Assembly: GCA_018136815.1 (NCBI GenBank)
Contig: CM030943.1
Span: 2,263,370-2,327,369, forward strand
Length of the DNA stretch: 64,000 nucleotides
From: Isochrysis galbana
Lineage: Eukaryota; Haptophyta; Isochrysidales; Isochrysidaceae
Reading direction: 5' to 3'
The notes below the pieces were generated by a model that worked only from the letters and a program-made list of their open reading frames with translations, made no database searches and was not told where the DNA came from. The translations under genes and the position numbers were made by a program. Of this stretch, positions 1 to 9,616 are shown piece by piece; position 1 is the first letter of the stretch; each line of letters starts with the position of its first letter.

Positions 1-180
1 AGCGTTGGATTGGGAAAAGGCCTTCGACAGAGTGAACTGGGAATTCTATCACCTCGTCCTCGAGAAACTGAACTTCGGAGAGGATTTCCGAAAATACGCG
101 AGGGCTATAACCAACTCCGAGGCGAAACCCATACGGTACATAAAAGCCAACGGAGGCCATCCCAACTCGTCAGGAGGGAG
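1..180 (+). pseudogene. LINE reverse transcriptase fragment
   Basis: The first 60 codons read as part of a non-LTR reverse transcriptase. The stretch DWEKAFDRVNWEF is the motif A region (catalytic Asp in KAFD), followed by a typical palm spacing FGEDFRKYARAI. The reading runs in from beyond the left edge and dissolves into G/A-rich low-complexity sequence near base 175, so both ends are missing here. It may belong to the same LINE family as the copies at 16.7, 32.1 and 41.4 kb, but those copies lack this domain and the link cannot be tested within the window. Confidence 0.75.
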
Positions 181-225
181 GAGAGCTGCGGAAGAGGGGG
201 GAACCGCGGAAGGGGGGGAATCACC

Positions 226-670
226 ACACTGACCCAATCCTCCCTCAAATTGACCATTGACGTATTTTTCGCGGCCTGGCCCGGGAAAATCAGAAATCAG
301 GGAATGGAGAGAGGGGAGGGAGGAGAGCTGCAAAGGGGGTGAGAACTGCAGAAGGGAGGGGGAACTGCAGAAGGGAGGGGGAACTGCAGAAGGGAGGGGG
401 AACTGCAGAAGGGGAGGGAGGGAATGCAGAGAGGGGCCCAGTTCTGTTACCTGCATTTCTTACCTTAAACGCGTGGACATTTACCGTAACGGTAAAAATA
501 AAACTCAAATCTTCGAATTTCGAGACGAAAATCGGCGGACCAGGATCTGAGCCCAGGGAGAATCCGAGTCTGCACGCCTTGAGTGACCAAGACGAACATA
601 GAAGACGATATATAACAACGAAGGCACGTACCCATGCCGAAATATTCATGCCAGGAGGCCTGAATACAAC
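226..670 (+). repeat. Dispersed repeat R1, copy 1
   Basis: A block of about 445 bases that recurs almost intact, inverted, at 7525-7970. It has a leader ending in a CCCGGGAAAAT segment, a purine-rich tandem tract, and a 235-base tail beginning GGGCCCAGTTCTGTTACC and ending CAGGAGGCCTGAATACAAC. The tail alone is present again at 789-1024. No convincing protein is encoded, so this is probably a non-coding part of a transposable element. Confidence 0.8.
341..430 (+). repeat. 19-20 bp tandem repeat (GGGAACTGCAGAAGGGAG)
   Basis: About four head-to-tail copies of a 19-20 bp unit built on GAACTGCAGAAGGGAGGGGG lie inside R1. The inverted R1 copy carries five to six units of the same satellite (about 7775-7880), so the array was part of R1 before it dispersed and has changed copy number since. 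Confidence 0.85.
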
Positions 671-788
671 AGGAGGGGGGGGAAGGAGGAAATCTGCGGA
701 GGAGGGGGGGGAGAAACTGCAAAGGGGGGGAAACTGCAGGGGGGGGGGGGGGTTGAAATGCCGGAAGGGGGGGGGAAGGGAATGCAGA

Positions 789-1024
789 GGGGCCCAGCTC
801 TCTCACCTGCATTTCTTACCTTAAACGCGTGAACAATTACCGTAACGGTAAAAATAAAACTCAAATCCTCGAATTTCGAGACGAAAATCGGCGAACCAGG
901 ACTTGAGCCCAGGGAGAATCCGAATCTGCACGCCTTGCGCGACCACGGCGAACATAGAAGACAGTATATAGCGAAGAAGGCTCGTACTCGTGCCGAAATA
1001 TTCATGCCAAAAGGCCTGAATACA
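789..1024 (+). repeat. Dispersed repeat R1, copy 2 (tail only)
   Basis: This diverged second copy of the R1 tail is in the same orientation as copy 1 and again sits behind a G-rich tract (670-780). It holds no gene. From 1025 to 1146 nothing recognisable follows. Confidence 0.8.
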
Positions 1025-1146
1025 ACACAACGCGGGGAACTGTTCAATTGTAATTCTGAGCGCGTACCTTACACGAATATTCATGCCTACAGCCTTCGCG
1101 CAGATGGGCAGGAATACAACTATGATGGTATGACGAAACAACCTGG

Positions 1147-1277
1147 GCAAATACAGCCAAATACATGTATTTTGGTATTTTGCCTCCGGCCAAATACATT
1201 TCAAATACATTCTAGGCCTACAACCCAGGGCGCGCTTCAAATATCAAATACAGCCAAATACACATATGTATTTGGGG
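1147..1277 (-). repeat. TIR-element family T, partial copy
   Basis: This segment is the reverse complement of the core of the 190-bp element at 4928-5117. It holds the same alternation of AAATAC and GTATTT words, a CCTCCGGCCAAATAC block and a CCTACAACCC block. The terminal 17-bp inverted repeats are not present. Between here and base 1650 the sequence holds a poly-C run (1409-1424) and the 16-base word TGTTTGACCGCCCTAC (1449-1464) that recurs at two other places, but no gene. Confidence 0.7.
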
Positions 1278-1649
1278 GCCAAGGGGGGCAGAAAAACCCA
1301 AAACCCACCCCTTTCCTCGGCAATTTTTCATGGCGGCAGGTAAGTTACAGGTGAGCCCCCCAGGAGGTTTCTCTTGGGCTTCGGAGAAAGGTCAAACAAA
1401 TGCAGCTCCCCCCCCCCCCCCCCCGGATGTTAGTCGCTATGAATCACTGTTTGACCGCCCTACCCGTGTGTACAGTGTACAACAAGCACACATTTCCGGG
1501 ACACCAGGTCGACCCTTCACGCTAGGGCACCGGGTCGATCCTTCACGTTATCACGCTATCGAGCTCGATTCAGCTTCCCGCACATCGCACCAATGCGGAC
1601 CTATGCGCTGCCCCTTCGCCTCACAGCGCGGGGTGTACCAGATCAGTAC

Positions 1650-4597
1650 CTAATGCAGTAGCCCATTCTTCTTGTTGGGTTTCTTGCCGGCGGCCTCCGC
1701 ATCAAACTTGTTGGCCTTGGCCCCCTGCTTGCGCAAACGCGTGCCCTTCTTCTCCTGCTCGCCAACATGATGCGGCGCGTGAGAGGCCCCAATGCAGGCA
1801 TTTAGGCCAACACGCTACCGATGTGACCAATGCGCGGCACAAGAGCCAACGGCCGTATGACGAAAGCCATGTTGACAAGGGGCGCCGACGAGGGTTGAGG
1901 CGACGAGTGGGAGCAACGCCGCACCTTCTTCTCTTTGTCCTTCTTGGGCATCGGCTGCGCTGGTCTTCCGGCTGCACCCAACGCTTCGGCCTCGCGCCTA
2001 GCATGGGAGGGGTGGGGTCGATTAAAGCCAACGAGGGAGCAAGACTAGCGGAGCAAGGCCGGCAAGGCGCCAGTGTGGCCCGATGGGTGGAGGTGTACGG
2101 CACACCTGCGCTGCTCACGGTACTGGCGATCGGCCTCAGCCTCGGCGGCGATCTTGATCCGCCGCAATCTCTCCGCCTCCCTGCGATGGAATCGGATCAG
2201 AGCGAAGGGGTTGTGAGGAGCGGCCGGCTAGGGTGGTCGGGGCTCGAGCTCTCGGGCCGCACTGATATGGTAGGGCGCTTAGTGGCGAGAGCTCCGCGGG
2301 ATCCGAGCGCTCTGCCAGACCAACTGCAGATTGGCGCGGGCCTGGGTGTGTGAGGGCAGGTCTTTGCCAGGGCAGAGGGACAGTCATCGTCCCCGTACTT
2401 CGCCAATCGATGCGCAAGCCTTGCGCAGCCAACAGGATTGTGCGCCGCACCGCTCGTCCTCGGTCATGCCCTCTGACTGGCTTTCATCCTCGCTCTCTTC
2501 CTCGCCCTCGCTGCTGCTCTCGCCTACTCCAACCAGCGGGAAGTATTGGCACTGAGCACATAGTTGTGAAGGATCGGTTGCGCCATTCAGCCGCGTGGGG
2601 CCTTACCTGATTCCTCACTCTCGGAGGGTGAGCCCTCTCTTGGCTCGATGAGGGTGAAGCGGCGTATGGTCACGCCATTCTCGTTCACGCCGTCGTACGC
2701 CTGCGAGGGAAGGTGGTGCCCGCTCAAAGGGCCGATGACCAACAACCCAATGAAAGCGCACACAATAGGGCGCACGCGTTCCACACACGCCGAATATGGT
2801 GCAAGGCTCCCCTCAAGGTTGTCATCGTCGAACGCACGAGCTCGGCCTTGAACGCAATGGACACATGCTCCTCTTTCCACACGAATCTCACTACGCGAAG
2901 GTGAATGCGGGTGGTACGAGCCGCTTACGCGGCGCGCATTTGCTCCTCCCGCCCACCCTCTCTTCTCCCCTCCCCCTCCCCCCACCCCCTCTACTTCCGC
3001 CGGCCGGGTACCCTCTCACCTCGACGAGCTCAGGCTTGATGGAGCACAAGTCTGTGTACTTTGTCTCACACCATGCCAGCACCCGTTCCACGGCAAATGG
3101 CCCACCTGCCGTCGGGGCACATAGCTGGTACCTGCGCACGAGGACCACGCTTATCCGTGAACTATCTTGGCAAGGCTGCCATGGAGGACTGCGCGCCCAG
3201 CAAGCCACAACCACACCCCGCAGCACTCACTTGGTCAAGATTCCTTCCCAAAGCTCAAGCACCCTAGCAGACGCCGCCTCTTGTACCGCAGCCGGCATTG
3301 CCTCCCCCTTGACATCGACACGGACGCAACCCGGCGCCGCCTGTGTACATGAAGGAAGAGGCCACCGGCAAGAAAGGAGTCAACGGGAAAGAGCACCAAG
3401 ATGGCAAAAATCAGTTGCGAGGCCAAGAAGCACTAGCTATAACAGCGTGCCCTTGTGCATTAGCCGGTCATGGGGCAGTGTGTACATATACGCAAGCGGG
3501 ACCCGGTGCAAGGAGGTGGGTGTCTGATCGCAGTGGGGCTCCCCGGGCTGCGAAGCGCCACGGTCATACCGACACCTCGCGGTTGACGCACTAGCAGCCT
3601 CTTGCTCAGGGAAGAGGTTCTCCGAGGCGGCGTGTTCCTCCTGTCTTGCCTCCTCCCTCTCGCGCCCTCGCTCACTCACCGTGGGGCCGTCGATGCGCAG
3701 CTGGACAATGATCTCCTCCACATCGTAAGCTTCGGCCGAAGCCGGCCGAGGAATCCTGCGGCACACACCTGCCACGAGGGGGCGTAGGGGCACGTACACA
3801 GTCTACTAGAAGATCACGCCCTAGCAAGCTCACCATGTAACCCTCGACCCTGTCCTTCTCTCATGGCATCTTCCTGCCCTGTTGCTCCCCCCCCCCACCC
3901 ACCCACCCTGCTCCTTCGCTCTCTCCTTTTTTCCGAAAAATTCTCGCGCATGGCTTTGCAGCAAGTGCCTGCCACCCAGAGAGCGCCACTGCGAGTGATC
4001 CCTCTCCCTCTCCACCTCCTTTCTCCTTCTCTCAACCCCACCCTCCATGTTTCTCAAAGTGCCTTACTCTCTCGTTCTTCCCTCCTCCTCCTCGTGCCTC
4101 CCCCCCCCCCCCCCCCCCCCCCCCCGCCCCCGCACGCGCTTTCCTCCCCCTTCTCCCCATCCCGCCAGAGCCAACACACCCGACCCTTCCCACAAGACCA
4201 AGCGCATCTCAAGCACCCACCCCCACCCCCTCGCATTCATCTCCTCATCCCTCTCTCCCTCCCTCATTCCTGCCCTATTCCGCTGCCTCTCACCCCTTCC
4301 CCCCTCCTCTCCTCCTTCCTCCTCCCTCCCTCCCTCCCTCACTCACTCACCCACTCACTCCCCCTTTCCCTCCCCCTCCCCCTCTCCCTCTCCCTCCCCT
4401 CTCCCTCCCTCTCCCCCTCTCCCTCCCTCTCCCTCTCCCTCTTCCTCTCCCTCCGCCGGCTGGGAGCGTGGCTCACCGATGGGGAGCGGCGCGCTGGGCG
4501 AGGAGGACGGCGCCTTAGACAGCTTGATCTGCTCAGCCCACCGCGCCTTGGCCGCGAGGACCTCCTGCTGCAGCGACTTCTTCAACTCGAGCTCCAT
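1650..4597 (-). CDS. Unidentified multi-exon gene with coiled coil and basic tail
   Basis: This is a minus-strand gene pieced together from short exons with good splice sites. The likely start is ATG at 4597, with exon 1 ending at 4477 before GTGAGC. Protein-like exons follow near 3760-3680 (ending DGPT before GTGAGTG), 3350-3240 (ending WEGILTK), 3130-3010 (ending SIKPELVE before GTGAGAG), 2910-2780 (FVWKEEHVSIAFKAEL) and 2690-2610. Near 2190-2110 lies a charged helix, EAERLRRIKIAAEAEADRQY, then an exon near 2010-1950. The last exon, 1754-1650 (35 codons with stop), carries KGTRLRKQGAKANKFD. Several internal junctions, and the stretch 4476-3780 with its CT-rich sequence, are not resolved. 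I do not recognise the family. The lysine-rich tail and coiled coil suggest a nucleolar or RNA-associated protein, but that is a guess. Confidence 0.45.
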
Positions 4598-4919
4598 CGC
4601 CCACTTTCTCTCTCTCGCACCACGCGCCCCTTTCCTCACCCTTGGCCTTTTCATTCACGAATGAGGGGACCCTCTCTCACCATTATCGAGCTCCTCCGAT
4701 CTCCACGCTTCTTTTCTCTCTCTATGGGCCCTTCTTTATCTTTCCGCGAGCATCGCCTACTGCTCTCTCCGACCCCATCGCGCTCTCATCTCTCTCTCTC
4801 TCGCTGCGCCTCGCCTTCACGCCTTCACACCACCCAAGAACCTTTCTTTTTATTTTAGAAGGTGGTTGCCTAGCTTTTCTGGAGGGGGCGGGGGGGGGGG
4901 GGGGGCGGGGGGGGGGGCG

Positions 4920-5125
4920 GTTCAGGACCTAGATGGGAAATACGTATTCACCGTATTTGGCCAGAGGCCAAATACGTATGTATTTGGCTGTATTTGAAGC
5001 GCGTCCTGGGTTGTAGGTTGTAGGCCTCGAATGTATTTGAAATGTATTTGGCCGGAGGCCAAATACATATGTGTTTGGCTGTATTTGCAGGCCCCAGCAC
5101 CGTATTTCCCATCTAGGGTTCAGGA
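4920..5125 (+). mobile_element. MITE, 17-bp TIRs and 8-bp target duplication (hAT-like)
   Basis: The element proper is 4928-5117 (190 bp). It begins CCTAGATGGGAAATACG and ends with the exact reverse complement of those 17 bases. It is flanked on both sides by GTTCAGGA (4920-4927 and 5118-5125), an 8-bp target duplication as made by hAT transposases. The interior is a string of AAATAC/GTATTT half-palindromes with two GGCC-centred hairpins and has no coding capacity. A poly-G run (4881-4919) lies at its left edge. Partial relatives, both reversed, lie at 1147-1277 and 61709-61850. Confidence 0.85.
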
Positions 5126-6766
5126 ACTGGCGGAGAACTCGCGGGGCGAGGCCGCGAGACACTGGGCCTGGCGTCGCTCTGTGCCACGCAGAGAAGGGGG
5201 GAGGGGCAGAGGAGCATGGGTGGGCCCAGAAAGGCGAAGACCAGGGGCTTGTCGGAGCGAAGCTCGTTTCCTCTTTGGAAACTACGAGTCGCGAAGGCGA
5301 AGGCGCACCGGCGGCTAGCGCGGCGCACGGTTCGTCCGGGGAGCCCGGAACGGGCTCATCGGGAGAACGGGGAGGGCAAATGACGGGCATATGTGGAATG
5401 GACGGGAAAGTGGCACGGAACGCGAATCGGAGGGACGGAAGATGTAAGAAAGGGCGCGGCGAGCAGATACCGCTTACTTGGGACTCGTAGGGACTCGTAG
5501 ACTCGAAAGGCTGACTCGGAAGACTCGGGGCTTGGGGTACTCAGGGGGCTGCAGGTCACCAACAGGCGATACAGTGGGTAAAACCACACAAATCAACACT
5601 CTGCACTCAAACATTCACGGTAACAGGCCGGAAACATACGTTAAACGAACCCCCTCTGATGAGCAGAACCAGGGGCGCTCACCAGAAAAAGAGGAGAGAG
5701 AGAGAGAGAACGAGGACTCGAGGGTCAAAACACAATTCGGACTCAACCTACTTTTAAAAGTGGGGGTCAATGGGGGCCTCGCGCCCCCCTCTCTCCATCG
5801 CGGACACCCCCCGGGGTGGGCCCGTACACTCAACCCCAGCCCCTGCCCTTTGGCAGGGGCAGGGCACTCATCATTCCTGCCCAGACCCTTCGTGGGCGCG
5901 GGCCGCGAGCTGCACTCCCACGCCCGCGCTGGGCCTGCCCTCGAGCTGACTCCCCCCCTGTCCCTGGTCGCCAGGCATACAGGGGACTTCTGGCGGCTCC
6001 CATGGCCAGCGAGGCGAGCGTGGGAGAGGCAGGGGGGGCCAGGGGCTGAGCCCCAGCCTCCACTGCCCCCTGAGCTGCCCTTGCTGGCCCCCTGGGAGCC
6101 CCCAAAGGACCCCTGAGAGCAGGCCAGGGCGCGCCGCATGGCGACGCGCCGCAGGGACAACGATGGGTGAGAGTGGAGAGAGGGAGAGGGGGGGTTTTGC
6201 ACCCCCCCCCGATGGAGTGCAGTGAGAAACGGGCCCCGTTTGCGTTAGCAAACGGGTGAGGGGCGGCTGGCGACAGGAGGAAGACGAGAAGGGAGTGGCT
6301 CAATGGCGAGGAGAGTATCCCAGGTGGCGCAGGCTACTCGAGTCGCAGTCACTTATTTCTCGAGGACCGCTCACGGCGCGAGCTGGTAAGGGCCGTTCTT
6401 CTTGGTTTTAGAGAGTTCCTCCCCCCCCCCCCGGTGCTTTTTCCCGGAGAGTCGGCCGGCGTCGACCGGTCCGCCTCAATGGGTTTTCCCTCATTTCAAC
6501 TTGTGGGGGGTTAGAATGGGAGCCGGGGGTCTGCGAGGGGGGAGATGCGGAGGGGTGCATACGTGTATGTGTCTGTGGCAGCAACATGCGCCGAGGCGTA
6601 CGGGCAGGTGCGCTGAGGGTTGTCGTGTTGGTACCGGGCTAGTGAGAGTAGTGGTACTAATGCTCAGTTAGATTATTATTATTAAAACACAATTCGGACT
6701 CCGGCTCGGACTACAGAGTAAATTCCGGTGCCCTCGCGAGTCCTGCCTCGAGTCTCGCGGGGCAGC
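5126..6766. other. No gene recognised; degraded repeat DNA
   Basis: I find no protein that looks real on either strand. Visible are a CGTAGGGACTCGTAG-type short direct repeat near 5480-5540, C- and G-rich stretches, and the word AAAACACAATTCGGACTC at both 5728 and 6684. There is also a small perfect hairpin at 6235-6256 with 9-bp arms CCCGTTTGC and GCAAACGGG around GTTA. Open frames here are by-products of GC-rich composition. Confidence 0.5.
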
Positions 6767-6945
6767 GCCGAAGGACGCTGAAGGACACTGAAGGACACTG
6801 AAGGACGCTGAGGGACGCTGAAGGACGCGCTGTGGGACACCACTGAAGGACGCCGCTGAAGGACGCGGGGGCGGCGCTGAGGGACGCTGGGAGACGCTGA
6901 GGGACGCTGGGGAACGCTGAGGGACGCGCTGGGAGACTTTCGCGC
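6767..6945 (+). repeat. 10-bp minisatellite (GACGCTGAGG)
   Basis: About seventeen imperfect copies of a decamer alternate between GACGCTGAAG, GACACTGAAG and GACGCTGAGG, with a few one-base spacers. The unit is not a multiple of three, so a reading frame through it would cycle through three peptides; it is unlikely to be coding. Confidence 0.85.
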
Positions 6946-6959
6946 GGGGGGGTTGAGGG

Positions 6960-7215
6960 AAGAGAAGACGGCGTCTCAACGCGCGGACGCGGAAGAGAGC
7001 CGCCGTCTCGGCGCGCAGAGGGGGGGGGAAGCGGCGGAGGGGGGGGAGAAGGAAATCTGCGGAGGGGGGGGGGGAAGGACCGCCGTCTCGGCGCGCGGAG
7101 GGGGGAAGGGCCGCCGTCTCGGCGCGCGAAGGGGGGGGGGACCGCGCGGAGGGGGGGAGGGAACGGCGGAGGGGGGGGAACAGCGGAGAGGAAGGGGAGG
7201 AGCGGAGGGGGGCTC
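6960..7215 (+). repeat. G-rich interspersed repeat with CCGCCGTCTCGGCGCGC units
   Basis: The unit CCGCCGTCTCGGCGCGC occurs at about 7000, 7080 and 7108, with a related unit at 6969. The units are separated by runs of 6-10 G. The many G-runs could form G-quadruplexes. In the minus frame the tract continues from the coiled-coil gene copy at 7230 as a Pro/Arg string and has replaced the rest of that gene. Confidence 0.7.
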
Positions 7216-7229
7216 TCGCCCCCCTTCGT

Positions 7230-7521
7230 CATGTAGCCATTGCGCGCCTCCTGGAAGTACTTCCGGAGCTCGGCGTGGCGAGTGTCGATCTCCTTCTCAG
7301 TCATCATGGCTCTGTCGCTCGCTGCTGTCGCTCGACGCTCCGTCCGCTGCCTTTCCTCCTCTCCCCCTTATGTGACTCCTCTCTTTGACTCTAATAATAG
7401 AGTTGTCGGAGATTGCAGCTCACTGCATCTCGCGTGTCTTCGGAATCATTCCCTCCCTTTCGTTGTTGTTGCAGATTGTTTCTCTTTCTTCGTTGATTGC
7501 CGCTGTTTGCTGTTTGCAGGT
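7230..7521 (-). pseudogene. Truncated copy of the 41-kb coiled-coil gene (5' end)
   Basis: On the minus strand this stretch matches the 5' leader and first codons of the gene at 40981. The peptide begins MMTEKEIDTRHAELRKYFQE, against MMTEEEVDRRRTELRKYLSE in the other copy, and similarity continues through GYxTKGG. It also covers about 200 bases upstream of the ATG, including a shared GTTGTTGTTGCAGATTG segment. After TKGG the copy runs into G-rich repeats (minus-strand Pro/Arg). Homology that includes the leader and stops abruptly at both ends means the unit was duplicated as DNA, probably inside a transposable element. R1 follows directly at 7525. Confidence 0.75.
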
Positions 7522-7524
7522 GTT

Positions 7525-7970
7525 GTATTCAGGCCTCCTGGCATGAATATTTCGGCATGGGTACGTGCCTTCGTCGTTATATATCGTCTTCTATGTTCGT
7601 CTTGGTCACTCAAGGCGTGCAGACTCGGATTCTCCCTGGGCTCAGATCCTGGTCCGCCGATTTTCGTCTCGAAATTCGAGGATTTGAGTTTTATTTTTAT
7701 AGTTACGGTAATTGTCCACGCGTTTAAGGTAAGAAATGCAGGTAACAGAACTGGGCCCCTCTCTGCATTCCCTCCCCCCCCTTCTGCAGTTTCCCCTCCC
7801 TTCTGCAGTTTCCCCTCCCTTCTGCAGTTCCCCCTCCCTTCTGCAGTTCCACCTCCCATCTGCAGTTCTCACCCCCTCTGCAGCTCTCCTCCCTCCCCTC
7901 TCTCCATTCCCTGATTTTCCCGGGCCAGGCCGGGAAAAATACGTGAATGTGAGGGAGGATTGGGTCACTC
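7525..7970 (-). repeat. Dispersed repeat R1, inverted copy
   Basis: This is the reverse complement of 226-670, including the tail, the CTGCAGTTCC tandem array with one or two extra units, and the CCCGGGCCAGG leader. Similarity ends at the TGGGTCA that also opens copy 1, so that point is probably a true end of the repeat. Confidence 0.85.
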
Positions 7971-7979
7971 GCCGGGGGA

Positions 7980-8135
7980 GGCGACGGTGAGGAGCCGGAG
8001 CTCTGCGTCTAGCGATTGGGCTAGGGATTCGGACACTGGCACCAAGGAGAATGACCGAGGTCCAGTGGAGGCGGTGGCGGTCCATACTCGCCACCGGTTT
8101 CGTATTTTGCGCAGCACCAATTCGTGGGCACACGT
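7980..8135 (+). pseudogene. Element X gag-like ORF, internal fragment
   Basis: The translation contains SDTGTKENDRGPVEA and HTRHRFRILRS. The X copy at 28.0 kb reads ESGTGTQENERGPAEA and HTRHRLRILRS, so the protein level is conserved although frames are broken in both. No stop-free full ORF remains. Confidence 0.65.
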
Positions 8136-9616
8136 CGCGACCTGACACCCCTTCTTTCTCCCTCCCCCTTTCCCTCCTGCGCACTGCTCGCTTCCCCGGT
8201 CTTCGTTTCTCGCAGTGGGGGGGGTGTTGCGGGTAAGGGGGAGCATTCCACGCGACACACTCTATTCTTGGAGCGTGTCTCGGGAACACTCTCCTCACTA
8301 TGCGGTGCACTCTATTCTAAGAGCGCCCCCTCCCCTTTCCCGCCCCGCTCCTCGCTCCCTTCCCTCTCTTCCCTTCCTCCCCGGTTCCCTCGCATGCGGT
8401 TCCAAGCCTGGATCCCTTCCTTCCCTCCCTCCCATCCATGCAACCCCAGCGGTTCCTTTGGTTCCCCCCCGCTCCGACGAGACTCGGAGTCCCGTGCGCT
8501 CGCCCCTCGCTTCGCTCGTCCGACGTCCGGGCCCCCCCTTCTTTCCATTAGTCTTTCCCTTGTTCCTAGAGTTTCCCGCGTCCCCTTCCCGGTTCTCTCC
8601 CTTAGGTTTTGTGCCTTTTTTTTCTGACGCGCTCGCTCGGAAGCAGCCCCTCCGTGTCCACCCCTCGTGTGCTCTATCCCGCCCCGCTCGCTGTCATGCT
8701 CCCCGACCCTTCCGTCGTACCATGTAATAGGACTTCTGAGACCGCTCCCGCGTCGCTGTCACGCTCACCCTCTCCCTCCATCCATCACAATGCCCAAGTT
8801 CAACCACAACCACAGGCACCTCACACATTCACCAACACAGCCACTCCCATGCCACTCCCATGCCACTCCACACATCACAGGGAGATTGGCCACTGCTCAC
8901 GGGCACGAAACATCACCCTCATCCTCACCACAGCTGGCACCTGGCAAGGAGCCAGAATCACCCTCCACGATCGCCCGGAGAGCGAGGGCGGACGGCAGCA
9001 GGGACACAACGCGCGGTAGATAAGTAGCACAATGCAGCAGGAAGCCTTCCGTTATGGTGACTTGATGTCAAGTGTCTAGAGGCGGCCAAGCCAGCCGCTA
9101 CAAGGCTAGATGATGTAGAGGTATTGGTGGCCGGTGGCATCCTAGAGCGGCGGCTGCCACACTGGCCATGACGTCGCCCTATATTCAGAGGCGGAGGGCG
9201 CCAGCGTCTGAATGCTGGTCGAGGCGGAAGCGCCGCATACTCACATGGTTGCACAAGGCGCCCTGCACCCCTGCCTGCCGCGTGGGCCATTACGGCGCCG
9301 CCCGGAACCACCGTGGAGAGATCTCTGAAGGCACGGCTCGACAAGAATCACAGAAACACGGAAAGACGGCACGCGCCACGGAAAATGGGCACACTGCCGC
9401 GTCCCCCCCCCCCCCCCCCTCCGCATGGGAAGGACGCAGCTGTGCAGAACTTCCGCACGGGCCCGCAAGTAAAGTACGCACGAGCTCGGCGGATGAAAAG
9501 CATGGACGGACGACTGGATTCACGTAGCCTTGCCAAGCGCGCACACTGCGGGGCGATGATGGAGACGGCCCCTTAAAGGAGCCCGCTTTGAAGCACTATG
9601 GGGCTCACCGAAGCGC
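8136..9616. other. No gene recognised; CT-rich and low-complexity DNA
   Basis: This holds CT-rich stretches (8140-8640), a CACTCCCATGC-type short repeat near 8850, and a C-run at 9405-9419. Open frames of 100-180 codons exist on both strands but their composition follows the base composition and shows no domain. The downstream end abuts the stop codon of the HAD-like gene. Confidence 0.45.

Noticed and set aside
3863-4858. 331-codon plus-strand ORF rich in Leu/Ser/Pro
   Set aside because: It is a translation of CT- and C-rich low-complexity DNA and lies antisense to exons of the gene at 1650-4597.
6235-6256. Hairpin as a transcription terminator
   Set aside because: No T-run follows and there is no upstream gene; a hairpin terminator is not expected in nuclear DNA.
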